Of a stretch of 64,000 nucleotides of DNA, positions 1 to 11,100 are shown piece after piece. The notes under the pieces were generated by a model, which saw only the letters and a program-made list of their open reading frames with translations, was not told the origin of the DNA and searched no databases. The position numbers and the translations under genes were made by a program. This DNA is from Limnephilus marmoratus (Eukaryota > Arthropoda > Insecta > Trichoptera > Limnephilidae). The number at the start of each line of letters is the position of its first letter. Position 1 is the stretch's first letter. Location of the stretch: contig OU862922.1 in assembly GCA_917880885.1 (NCBI GenBank), positions 2,170,001 through 2,234,000 on the forward strand, written 5' to 3'.

Positions 1-691
1 TTATATTAAAGAAGGAGCGAACAAGAAGCGATTTTTACAGTTGTTATTTCTTCAGCAGTCTAAAACAGAATGGTTCCGTTAAATTTGTTACGGCAGACGG
101 TGACAATATGAGAATCAGTTGTTTAAAATTTAAAACACGTTTGTTTTTAAAACCCTTGGTATTTTAGGAAAAGCCAAAATAATCAGTGTTCCCGAAAACT
201 AAAAACTGTTTTGCTTCTGTGATAAAATACGCTGTCAAATTTTATAATTCAAATTCAACATATGATTTTGGAAATATAAAATTTTTAAATGTAAATACCA
301 AAAAAGATTTAAAAATAAATAAAAACACTCGTATTTTTGTCGTTTCTTGTAAAAACAATTAAAAAAAACCCAAAGTTTTTTTTTTTTTAAATCACTGTCG
401 TAAACTCAGGTTTCATAAAGCTCTACGCTTTAATTATTTTTTGCTTAACTATTTAAAATTGAATTAAAGCGTGGTGTTTTTTTCTTTCTGACACCGTTTG
501 AATCATATTTCTCAGATAGTAAGGGAGACACAACGATTTTATGAAACCAATACGAGTTGTTTCCAAAAGCAAACAAATTAGCCTGAGAGGTTAAATTAAA
601 ATGATGTCACGTCGTGAATTACTATAAAAGAAAACATAATTATTTTCTTCTTCAAACTTCGCAAAATTACTTTGTGGCATCATTTTTCATA
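1..691. other. AT-rich non-coding flank
   Basis: No supportable gene. The stretch is AT-rich with short A and T runs (for example around 361-390) and no ORF that resembles a known family. If the exon at 1522-1573 is real, this is intron of that gene. Confidence 0.5.
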
Positions 692-857
692 TAATGAATA
701 ACTGATTACTTTGTATAAACCACTATTTGTATTACCACTTATATAAACCACTAATGTTACTATAGTAACATATCCTGATGAAGACAACATTGTTGTTGAA
801 ACATGTTGATATTGTTTTAAAAATAGTGGTTTATACAAAGTAATCAGTTATTCATTA
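692..857. repeat. Fold-back repeat with perfect 37-bp inverted arms around a hammerhead-like core
   Basis: Bases 692-728 and 821-857 are exact reverse complements over 37 bp, with a 92-bp loop. The loop ends with a hammerhead-ribozyme-like motif annotated separately at 767-816. The tail after the motif resembles the tail of the 110-bp insert at 59701-59810 (shared AAGTAATC block before the end), so the two belong to one family. Inverted tails next to a hammerhead are a known feature of Penelope-like retroelements; that assignment is inference because no reverse transcriptase is present here. Confidence 0.75.
767..816 (+). ncRNA. Hammerhead-ribozyme-like motif, copy 1
   Basis: Read 5' to 3': helix I strand 770-774 (ATATC), core CTGATGA 775-781, one unpaired A, helix II 783-788 paired with 792-797 (GACAAC/GTTGTT, loop ATT), GAAA 798-801, a minimal helix III written ACATGT, cleavage-type GTT ending at 807, then helix I return strand 808-812 (GATAT). 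Helix I extends by three more pairs (767-769 with 814-816) past a one-base bulge. The order fits a type I hammerhead with a tiny helix III, as described for Penelope-like elements. The extra base between CTGATGA and helix II is not canonical, so activity is untested. Confidence 0.6.
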
Positions 858-944
858 CATAATTATTTTAGTTACGCATGTGTTTGAAAACGTTAAGAAA
901 TTAATCAAATAATGAACACCCCCAAAAAACGTAAAATGTCAAAA

Positions 945-1440
945 AAAAAAAATTTTAATTTTTTATTTTTTATTATGTACATCTATATAAAAAGGTAAAT
1001 ATATTTTTTGGCCTTGCCTGAAATCCTTGCCTTCTCATTAGGAAATCCTGTGTTGAGACAGACTAGTTTACAAATATTTTATAAATATTAAATAAAGTAC
1101 ATTTTTCAATAAAGCTAAAATATTTGACAAAAAATGTTCAGGTTGGTAGGTAGTGGTAATAATAATGAGACAGAGGATTATATTTGGGTGAGGTGACTAA
1201 TTATTGTACGACCTTTTTTGGTGATCCATTGTTTGATCAGGATTTTGTATTTGTTAATATTATTCAATTGTCTTGTTTTGTCAGGTAGGTTATTGTATAT
1301 TTTAGGCGCAATGTATTTGAAATTTCTTTGACCAAATGTTGTTTGTTTTAGGTGTTTGTATGAGTTTTTTTTGGTTTTGTGCATCGTGTTTACAATATTT
1401 TGGATATTTTCATAAAATGTATGAGTTTTATTTTTAAACA
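945..1440 (-). mobile_element. LINE 3' end, Jockey/CR1-type
   Basis: The minus strand carries the C-terminal end of a non-LTR reverse transcriptase protein (1178-1384, about 68 residues). It has the FGQRN...APKIYNNLPD pattern seen at 59820-60125 and, as FGQRNF, at about 58720. Its 3' UTR includes the stretch near 1021-1070 with a 'cctgtgttgagac'-like block that recurs at about 58440 and 59350, so three copies of one LINE family lie in the window. It ends in an A/T-rich tail near 945-975. The element is 5'-truncated and has no catalytic domain left. Confidence 0.7.
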
Positions 1441-1521
1441 GATGAGTGATGATGATGGTGAATTTGCTTCATAAAGATTCTTTCACCGATTTTCTTAACG
1501 TTATTGTTGCAAATGTTTCAG

Positions 1522-1573
1522 ATGATGATAATCATGGGCGTCATCGGCGTTGTAATAATCGGTCTACTGTTCG
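1522..1573 (+). CDS. n-syb: Candidate transmembrane exon of neuronal synaptobrevin (v-SNARE)
   Basis: A 52-nt open exon sits between a good acceptor (T-rich tract then TTTCAG ending at 1521) and a consensus donor (GTAAGA from 1574). In frame 1 it encodes MMIIMGVIGVVIIGLLF plus one base, so the upstream intron would be phase 0 and the downstream one phase 1. From memory of the family, insect n-Syb has a membrane anchor beginning KMMIIMGVIG right after the juxtamembrane lysine of the R-SNARE helix, which this matches closely. Synaptobrevin is the synaptic-vesicle SNARE that zippers with syntaxin and SNAP-25 to drive transmitter release. No adjoining SNARE-motif exon is in the window, so that part would lie upstream. 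The alternative is a chance hydrophobic ORF; the paired splice signals argue against this. Confidence 0.6.
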
Positions 1574-1949
1574 GTAAGATTCCCCTCCATACTAGTTCTA
1601 CTCTGTTAGAAGCATCCATGTTGTTGCCTTCAAGTGATTACCAGAACCCAAAACTTTTGCTTCCATGTTCTTTGTTGACTGTGCTTTTAATGTGCTCGCA
1701 AAATGGTGATGATTTTACATTATTAAAATCAATACAATAATAACAAATTTATAATCGATACAAAACATTATAATTAAAATTGCTGGCTGCAAGGCTTTTA
1801 GAAATATAACGATTGAATCTTAGCAGAGAATTAATGATAACAGGTTTCATGACATGATATGTCATGAATATTTTTGCTCCTCGTGAAAGCATAGACCAAC
1901 ACAATTTTGTTGTATAAAAATGAAGATACAATGTGACCCAAGACGTTAA

Positions 1950-2500
1950 ATTGAAAGTAAAAGAGTCCATCATCATCATCACTCTTGGCTCTACAACCCC
2001 TGGTGGGTCTTGGCCTCCTCAAGAATCTTCTTCCACTCATCTCGGTTTTGTGCCAGCTCTTCAGTTTAGAAGATCCAAGGTAGATATATCTTTGAGGACG
2101 TTGTCGCTCCATCTTAACCTTGGTCTTCCCAGGCTCCTTTGCCCTATCAGTCTTGAGTTCAGCAGGGACTTTGGTGCTTGATGCTCGGTCATTCTCTCTA
2201 CATGACTCAGTCACCGAAGTCTTCCCAGTTTTATAAATTTTGTGACGTTTAGCTCCTTATACAGAGTATACAGCTCATTGTTGTAACGTCTGCGCCAAAT
2301 CCATTTTCTAGAACCGGTCCGAAGATGCGCCTGAGAGTTTTTCTTACAAAAAGGTCCGGTGCTCGCTCATTCCTCTTAGTTAGTACACATGTCTTATCTG
2401 CGTACGTGGGTACTGGTCTGATAAGTGTTTGTACACTAATCCGTTTCAAAATTTTGGCTTCCACATTAGAGAGTTTGGGTTTGTTGGGTGCATACTACGG
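1950..2500 (-). pseudogene. Decayed RTE-like LINE C-terminus and 3' tail
   Basis: The minus strand retains broken pieces of a reverse transcriptase C-terminal region: the RRIFGPVLENG block near 2310-2350, and a later basic segment (about 1990-2214) in a different frame that follows a GHVMRMTES-like join. The 3' end runs into a GATGATGATGATG-type repeat (about 1968-1980), as RTE-clade LINEs often do. Frameshifts separate the two blocks, so it is non-functional. The clade call rests on the motif pattern and the simple-repeat tail. Confidence 0.6.
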
Positions 2501-3758
2501 CCATGTATTTGGTATTCTGCTGGTTTCCTATGAGACTACAGACGGAACGAAAAGAGTCCATAGACGGAATTAAATCGAGATGAATTTAAATATAAAAACG
2601 CAGGAAGAAAATAAAGTTTATTATATTTAAATAAGAGTACGAACACTCGATAGTTTTAAGTCTTTTATATTCATTCTCCTTGGACGCTTGGACCCACACC
2701 ACACGAAATAAGGAAGGTCATTTTCGTTTGGTACAACTGATAATAATTGTAGAACTATTGAATATTCAACTATGTGAAACACAGGTGTAAATGAAACTGA
2801 TTCGTCATGACGATCGATAACTGCAGAAATTTTCATAGCTCTCTGAATAAAATATCAGGTGGCATCGCTAGATTTGAGTCGAACACAGTAATAGAAGCAT
2901 AACAAATTCACAGGCAGAGCTTGTAAGCACGGAGCTATCATCATGAAGCATTCGAAAGGAACGAACATTGCAATTAAGTTTTTATACTAATACAGACGGG
3001 TGACAGTGACAATTTTACCTTTACTATAATAGAATACTTTTATATTAAAAACATTGTATTAATAATCATAATATCATTAAGATTACATAATATTTTATTT
3101 GGATGTTTAATAAATTTTTGGAATAGAAATAAAAAAAAACAGGAGTCACTACCTGTTCAGACGAAAATGAATGCTTGAAGAAATAATCATGAATATTCAG
3201 AAACATAAAATTCTATCGAACATTATAATAGTTTACAGTTATTCGAAGGTACGTTTGCGAAATTTCCGTAGGCGTATGATTAAAGACATTCGACATTCTA
3301 CGAGAGTATCTTCTGTCTTTTTCCTGCAAGACCATTTTTAAGCATGCCTTTTATGTCGTGCATACGATCTCTCCACGGGACTAATACACGTATTCTTGCA
3401 CATAATAATATCATTCAATCTTGTTGTTCGATTTCAGAAAAGAAAATTCCAATGGAAACGAAAAAAACGTTCAGTTTTTTTATTTATAAAAAGAACAAAC
3501 TGTAAAACTTTTCAACCATTTAAATTCGATCGTCGTATACATACTTGTTGTCGCTTTTTTGCTAATGATAATAATTCGGCGAAAATGAGACAAAATTCCG
3601 TTTCTCAGTGAAATTTGACAAGGATACCGCGAAAGTGTATACGTATACATATGCAACGTTAAACAACCAGAGTTTGTGATGTTTACCTTTAAAACTTTTT
3701 ACAGCAAAGGCAAGGCACAAAAGTCTACACAACACAACAACCCATTACACTAAGAACG
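2501..3758. other. No recognisable feature
   Basis: AT-rich sequence with only short random ORFs on both strands; nothing resembles a family I know, and I see no clear repeat. Confidence 0.4.
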
Positions 3759-3967
3759 GGTCGTTTCAAAAAAATTGACAAATTCATCAAATATTTGAAG
3801 TTAATTTTCACGTTCTGTGTAAGTTCTACTCAAGTTCTGTGATTATTTCAGTTTTATAAAGCAACTGGCCTGTAATGATATAATAATGTATTTTGAACAG
3901 AACTTACACAGAACGTGAAAATTAACCTCAAATATTTGATAAATACGTCAAACTTTTTGAAACAACC
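3759..3967. mobile_element. Fold-back MITE with 69-bp inverted arms
   Basis: 3759-3827 and 3899-3967 are inverted copies over about 69 bp with several mismatches, starting GGTYGTTTCAAAAA and sharing the block TTAATTTTCACGTTCTGTG. The loop is about 71 bp and non-coding. I could not see a convincing target-site duplication, so the superfamily is open. Confidence 0.75.
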
Positions 3968-6702
3968 ATCTGCCCAGTATTGGGGTATGTTGTAAGGCAA
4001 AAGGAAATTGGGGGAATGTTTCATTTTCAGTATCATCACAAAGGTGAGGAATTAATCACCCAACTCTTAAAAAATGATGCACTTTTAAAATTTAATCCCT
4101 CGACGCTTCCACAATTCTTAACAGAAAATCACTACACATAGATGTGGTCTTTAACGATTTGATGGAACTGATCACCTACTAACTGGTCGTCAATGTACAA
4201 AGTCCCTTTCGAGAGGTCTTAGACAGAGCGATGAAAATTGTCTTAATCCAAGAAAAGATTTCTGTAATTTCTGGACATCCTCATTACGCACATATCATTT
4301 TAAAAAGTACTTCGTATCGGTTTAAATTATATTGAAGAAATTTATTAGTTATTTCGTTAAAAATAATATTCGGATAACCACTCCGATATATTGAGAATAT
4401 GCACGTTGTTCGTCTTAAACGAAAAGTCAGATTAGCCAAAACTTTGTGTTATTTCCGCTTCACAATTAAAGCTCTATAAATGAAACATTTCTGAACGTAG
4501 CCGAATACTAAAAACTGTTTTTGGAAGGTTACGAAATAAGCTTTCAAATTAATATTAACATTTGTAAATATTAAAATTTAGAATTCAAAGATAAAAAAAA
4601 TGTTAAAATGTTTTTATGTGAAAACGCTACTAAAATTACGGATTACTAAAAAAAACAATACTTATTCTATCGAATAAATGTATAATAAACAATTTAATCA
4701 CCTCACTTTTTTATCAGTTCATACAAGAATATTTAATATAAAAATAACAATGTCTAGCGGCCCATAGGCGATTTGGCGGGTAAAATATGTATCTACCGTA
4801 AAATACGTATCTGACAGAATAGGTCTTTTTATGTATTTCTATGGACAACTTGAATAGGGATGTGCAACTTGATTTTTTATCGACCTTTTACTTTTTGTTT
4901 TAGGGATGTCACTAGAACAATAACGGAGTTATAACTATTTTTGTGGAAACACACGCGTTAACGTGAAAAACGCTTATTGTATTTAACTGCTATCGTTATA
5001 TTATCGTGTATATCCGCTTACACCTAAGAAACTTGGGTCCCCTAAATTAACGCCTCCACCCCCACTTCAATACTTAGTAATAGATTACGTACACCCATTG
5101 TTTTGTTGCTTCCTCAAGGCAAAATATATTTTGAACTGAGGAAAGGACGATTGTTCCCAATTTTATAGGCGTGTATAAAAAAATGTAACATTATTTCAAT
5201 TACCTTTATATTGGTATATCATTTTAGTGACTACGACACTTTTTATTTTTATATGAAATCATCACCATTTTGTGAAGCCTCTATGTATGTATGTACTTCT
5301 CTTTAATCTATTAGGAGATCTAACTAAACCTATACCAACTGTGTCTATAAAAACTAGATCATCTTGTGAGGAAATCTGCTATGCAAATTAATCGTATGTT
5401 GTATGCATAGTTACTGCTACAGATTCTGCAGAAAGAAATAATGTTTTGTTTGAGACAAATTATGACGTTTGATCTCACTATGGATATTAGATACAATCAA
5501 TGTAAATTACTGTTTATAGACGTGGATAATTGACCTAGAGAATTACATGAATAAGAAACGTATTAAAATCATCAAATTCTACAACATACTGAATTTTAGA
5601 TGCGTTAATCTGACTGCGTCAAAATCATGTCTGATTAGTCAATAAAACGTTTCTTTTTCATTAAGACTTTAATGCATGACTAAAATTTAGATACCCGAAG
5701 ACAGTTCTGAAAAAATGACAATTGTACACGTGTTTTATTTCAGAATAACCAATCTTTACTCTTCTCACAAAAAAAAACAATTTTACACATTTCAGCATAA
5801 TTATAAGAAATTTAATTTATTTAAATCAACGTCAATTGAAATTACTTGAGTATTTTATTAATTTTTTACTTCAATGTGTTTAATTGTCTTATCTGATTTT
5901 AGGAAATATTTTTATGAATAATATAATCATCTTTTGATAATAATGTAATAATGGGAAACACGGACGAAAAGTAATGTTTGTGACAATTTTTCAAAAGAAA
6001 ATTTCTAGAAATCAAACTCGCACAAACTCACAATCACAAATACTATTTACGACGCATACACTTCTGAACATAATACCCAGAAAATAAACTGCATACAGAA
6101 CGTAATTTTATTCAAAACTTTGAGATGTGAATAACATCTTGTCTCAACAATTTATTATATTAAATGCAACAAAAAGTAATCTGTTTTGGTAAAATTCTAG
6201 AATTCTGGTTCCCGCCTAAAAGCACAAATTATTGAAATAACACTTTGTTTCAACTTATTTATTACAACCAAAGATATTCAAATACAGAAGAGATATGCTA
6301 TGGTGTCCGCGAAACTGTCGCCGGACTACGCGCTAATTAGCGTAGTTTTCATACAAAAAGAATTTGTTCCATTTCGTTGATTTTTTAAAAATGTGCATTA
6401 ATATTGGTTAACAATATATTTTGAATAAGGAAAGAATTCGTTCATTTATTTAACGTTCGTTTGGTTTATTCGTTAATTATTTGTTCTTTTAGTTTATTTG
6501 TTAATTGGTAAACAATATCGGCGACACCCGGAAGCGCAGACCGACATAGTAAAAACAGCAGATAGCACATCTACTTATATTTCAATATCTTTGATTACAA
6601 CACTAAAACTATTTACGTCGGAGAGACATTCACAAAATAGGTTATTAGTTTCTTAGGTTAAGTTATTTAAAATAATTACTTAGATCAGTAACTATTTGGG
6701 AA
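3968..6702. other. AT-rich region without genes
   Basis: No ORF above background and no clear repeat. The composition is uniformly AT-rich with scattered homopolymer runs. Consistent with intron or intergenic DNA. Confidence 0.4.
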
Positions 6703-6830
6703 GCGAGTGTGGGTACTGCCGCCCCTGAAACCATTTATAGGATAACCAACCCCTCTGCCTTAGGTCACCCCAAATGGTTCGTGACGTTTGGTGACTTATC
6801 AGGTGCAAGGTGCAAGGATCTTGGCAAGAA
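6703..6830 (+). repeat. 5' fragment of the hairpin-tail SINE-like family
   Basis: The run with 'ggtactgccgcccctgaaa', 'aggtcaccccaaatggttcg' and 'gacgtttggtgac' matches the 5' half of the ~430-bp repeat seen in full on the minus strand at 48136-48600 and 61028-61430. The 3' hairpin half is missing. Confidence 0.65.
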
Positions 6831-6989
6831 TAAGAAAAAACATAGCACTCGAAACTGTTAAACATGTAATTATGAACATTGTACGATTTCCTCTAAATAA
6901 GCATATTTTAAAATGACTATATCTTTTTATTTAATGCCCAGGGGGGCTTAAAATAATTGGTAGTATGGTTTTAACAGGACAAATAATTT

Positions 6990-7420
6990 CAAAACTTAAG
7001 AAAGAAATAGTAAAAATACAATTACCATAGATAAAAATGCACACAAATTATAAAAATACAAGAAGCGAAAGCTGAAAAATACAGCGATTTGATAGGTTTA
7101 CAAAAATATAAGAAGTGTTTAGAAATGGTGTTGAAATAAATATTTTACATGACCCACAAAACTCGCCAAATATGTCAACATCGCCTAAGTACTGATTTCC
7201 CATAGTGTGAAATCGTTGTATCGGAGAGTGGGCAATGTGCAAATTATGAATTCTGCAGTAGAATAGTGCGTTTTGTCGCGTTTTGTTGAGTTGCAGAAGT
7301 TTGGAACAGTCGAACGTGAGTTTAGTATTTTGAATAAAAAAGGTAAAATAATTTATTTTACGCCTGTATTCTAATGGATGTATTTTTAGAATATTTAATA
7401 ATAAATTATATAGCATAGTA
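6990..7420 (-). mobile_element. LINE 3' end, Jockey/CR1-type
   Basis: The minus-strand ORF at 7048-7416 (122 codons) has the pattern TRQNALF ... SPIQRFHTMGN ... DVDIF. This is the same C-terminal block found in the LINE at 38739-39002 (TRQNILF ... APISRLHTLGN ... NIDVF). It is the tail region downstream of the reverse transcriptase domain, so the copy is 5'-truncated. A related, more decayed tail lies at 20690-20890. Confidence 0.65.
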
Positions 7421-7799
7421 CCTACTACGACTTGATAATTGGAATTACGACATTTGACTTTGCTAGTAACGAAAAGGCAAGCTAGTACATTATTTCCCTG
7501 CCAAGCGAATAAAATGTGTTAGAATGCTAGGAGTATTTTTATGATTTAAAATACCACAAAATTAAGAAGTGCAGTGAACTACCAGGAAATCCACGTTGGG
7601 TTTCTTGGCACACCAGGGGTTAAACAGTAGTTACTTGTAGTAATTAAGTAGAACTAAGTGTTATTTAAATAATTTGTTCGCATTAAGAAATAAGCATGCG
7701 GAATTTTATCAAAACAAATGACCACTATCGTTGAATTCATAGAATATAATGAAACACACAAAACTAATTTACACATGCTTATACAACCATTGTTCTAAA

Positions 7800-8105
7800 T
7801 CAATTTTGTTTTGCAGAATTTAATTCATAATGTACTTATTATTTACTTAATTTCTTAATTTTATTTGTTTGCTACTGGTTTCAACACATCCTTCATTCTC
7901 TAGTGCCCTTCAAACTAACTAAAAAATATTTCTCAACCCCCTCCCGATCACTAAATTCACGTGATAATATCTAATCTTTTCTGTACTTACGTATAATTTT
8001 AATGTTAGTTTTAAGACCGCTAATGAATGACACGGATGTGACGAAACCAGTAATTAAAATTATGTAACAAAAGTGCATGTGAATTAAAACTCTTCAAAAG
8101 AAATT
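7800..8105. repeat. Diverged fold-back with hammerhead-like half-motif (family beta, copy 1)
   Basis: About 7800-7910 and 8015-8105 are inverted, imperfect copies of each other. The right arm contains ACACGGATGTGACGAAACCAG, which resembles ACGGACGTGTCGAAACCGG at the apex of the cleaner fold-back at 18921-19087. The GAAAC part fits a hammerhead; the CUGANGA part reads CTAATGA, so it is at best decayed. Confidence 0.55.
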
Positions 8106-11100
8106 GTTTCATAGCTAATGCCCAAGATACACAAAAATCTAAATCAATCTAGTTAAAGATTTTCATGACAAGTAAAAGTATAATAACATACTTTTTATCT
8201 TTATAAGCACCATTTTCTGTCTCCATAAAATGAATATACGCATTTTGAACACTTTTCAACAACTTCTTCTACGATCCTAACCAATTCTGTGAGGATTCTT
8301 CCCATCCGACTCAGTTGGCTGTTGTTTTAGCTGAGATGATTGTTGTACTGTGTCTTTGTTGATGTGCTTTAGATGACGTAGTATCATGACTGTATGATCA
8401 TTGTGTATAACCCGAGATAAATGTTACTTTTCTACTGAGTTTCCCCGACTGCTGATGCTTCCGCTACTGCCGGGGCCGAGGGTGACTTATGCTATGAGAC
8501 AAATGTTTTTCAATCTTTAAAATTTCTTATTTATTACGACTTCAATCATTTTTTTAGTTAACAATACAGTATGGCTATTCCCTTATTCAGTGATAGATCG
8601 GGTAATCTCTTTAGTTAATGATTTTTAGACCTACCATTCATATTGGTGGCTTTAAGCCAATGTCTGTCAACTCATGCCAACTCATATCTCCACTTTTAAC
8701 GAAAATCAATTTGGTTAGCTGTAGGCTCGTCTAAGGAGAATCGTAATAATAAAATATACCCCAAAATATAAAAATGATAAAATTATCATGTTTATTTTTT
8801 TTCGGCGGAATTAAACATTTTGTATTTATGAATACATAGAAATAATTAGGTTTAAGTAAAACTCTGAGTGGAAAGTATGTATTAAAACATTTTTATTATA
8901 AAAAAAAAAAAAAAAAAACACAACATCTGTAACCTTTGTAACTTAACAATCATTAAGTTTCTTGTGTACTAATTTTAAATGGCACTTTTAATTATCATAA
9001 TCGTTCTAATTTAACAAACTACAATATATTTTCTTATAATAAACACAGGAAAGATATTTTTTTAATGGAGATCATTGGTGGGGTGGGGTGTGTGATACCC
9101 ATACGCACTTTAGGGGTGTGTAACTCACTTGGCAGTCGCCACCGGACTGACTGAACAACACAGATCGAAGCGGCCACGTCGCAATTCAGCTACTGAGAAT
9201 TCGAACTTCGGCACTATAACTGGGGTATGTCACACCCCACCTGGTACACGGAGGGTTAAACTGATAATATGAAAATCTCCACCAAAAGTTTTGTCACCTA
9301 CTCGTAGCATTAGTCCCCTTGTCTCCGGCCCTCATTCTTGACATATCTTCCATCGCGCTGCTTATCGCCTTTCAGGTGATAACATAAAGTCAATGTTGAA
9401 TTAGTGCGTTACCGAGGCACTTCGGCGTTGGGAGTTGATAACTTGCTTGGGAAAACCAACGTCGATATTGGTAACGGCACACAGAGTGTCCTGCCGACGG
9501 AAAACGGTAAGTACCAGCCGATCGCAGGGGCAAACATATCCAAGGAATCAAACTCTATTCACGTAAACTAACTTTCATTTGAAAGGCATGATTGAGAATG
9601 AGCACGAATTCACGTAAGAAGGTTAAATGACAGAAATGACGTGTCTATTGTCATAAATACTAATTTCGATTGTCGATGCGTGAATTTAATATTTCTGGGT
9701 GAAATTATTCACGTTCAATGTGAATTTGAATTTTTTTGGAAATTTTCAAAATTGGAACTGATTGTCTGATTTCAGACTAGCGATAAAGAAAGTAGGTAGC
9801 AACCTGAAATCAGTAAAATATTTCTTTTAATTAATTAGTTATACCTACTGTATTTTGAATGGGTTTTGTTTAAATTTTTGGAGTTCATTCGAAATGTCAA
9901 TTTTTGATCGCCTCTCTGAAGAAAATTTACAATATTTGATTTTAAGATGTATTCGAGGCAAATATTTTAGAAATACTTTCAGCTTCACAAATCTTACAAT
10001 CTACAATTATAATATCCCATTTTTTTCACGAGTCTGCCCTAGTTTGTAATATTTTTGGTGGAAACATGGTTCAGCTCCTTTTTTCAAAGTAATAAAAAAA
10101 AATCACACGAATGCATTTACAAAAAATCAGAATCGAGGATTTCTACCTTCTTTGTCTAAAATTTAATTAAAAATCAAAAAATAATTAAACCAGTTACAGG
10201 GTGATTATAATGAATAAGAGACGCTTTCACGGTTTAATGTAATCATTGATATGTAAGGACAAATGATATTTGACACATAAGTGAAAGAGTGCAGAAATCT
10301 GAGAAGGCCCAGGAAGACATGACACGATCAAGTCACTGAAGTATTTAAGTAGGACCATGTCAAGAGCCGAACCCAAATATAATAAAAAAAACTACTTGTG
10401 AATGTAAATCTAGGAAAAGTTTGTGTCAAAACACAGTCGCATGACGATTCATCCCCTCTGCCTACTCCTTGGGGGATAAGTCACTAATAGTACACTAATA
10501 TTCCAGTTTAAACAAACAGTAAACTGTCAGCAATAATTTTGTTGTACTGTGTGAATTATTCAGCAAATTAATCTCGGTTATACATAGGCAGAAGTATAAA
10601 TGATTCAGTTCAATATTTGCACAAATCTTCATCAGAACTTGAAACAAATGCGTACTATTAAAATTTATTGAATTAGTTTTGGATTCCTTGGATATTTTTG
10701 ACTTGTTAAATACTAGCATATAAAGCTTCTTAGACCAATAGTAAAACCAAAAATCAAATCAACCAAAACCTACCCCTTGTTTAATATTCCTGTACAAAAT
10801 AACGTGTGTGATAATTTGCTCACTTATTTTGGCAAAATTGGCATAAAAATAAATGTGTTTGCGATGCTTAGATATGTATATCTGTTGTACATCAATGTTA
10901 AATTTTAGAATAATTATAATATGTGTTGTCGATGTTAAATGAATGTACAATTATATGAACCAGGTAAAATATTTAACTCTATATTTAGTCGCATAAAAGA
11001 CTTCTTTTTTTGTATTTCTTGAATATAGTACAAAAATTTTTAAAGAAACATGAAATATATTATTAATATGCTTTCTGGAAGTCAAATTTTAATATGTTTG

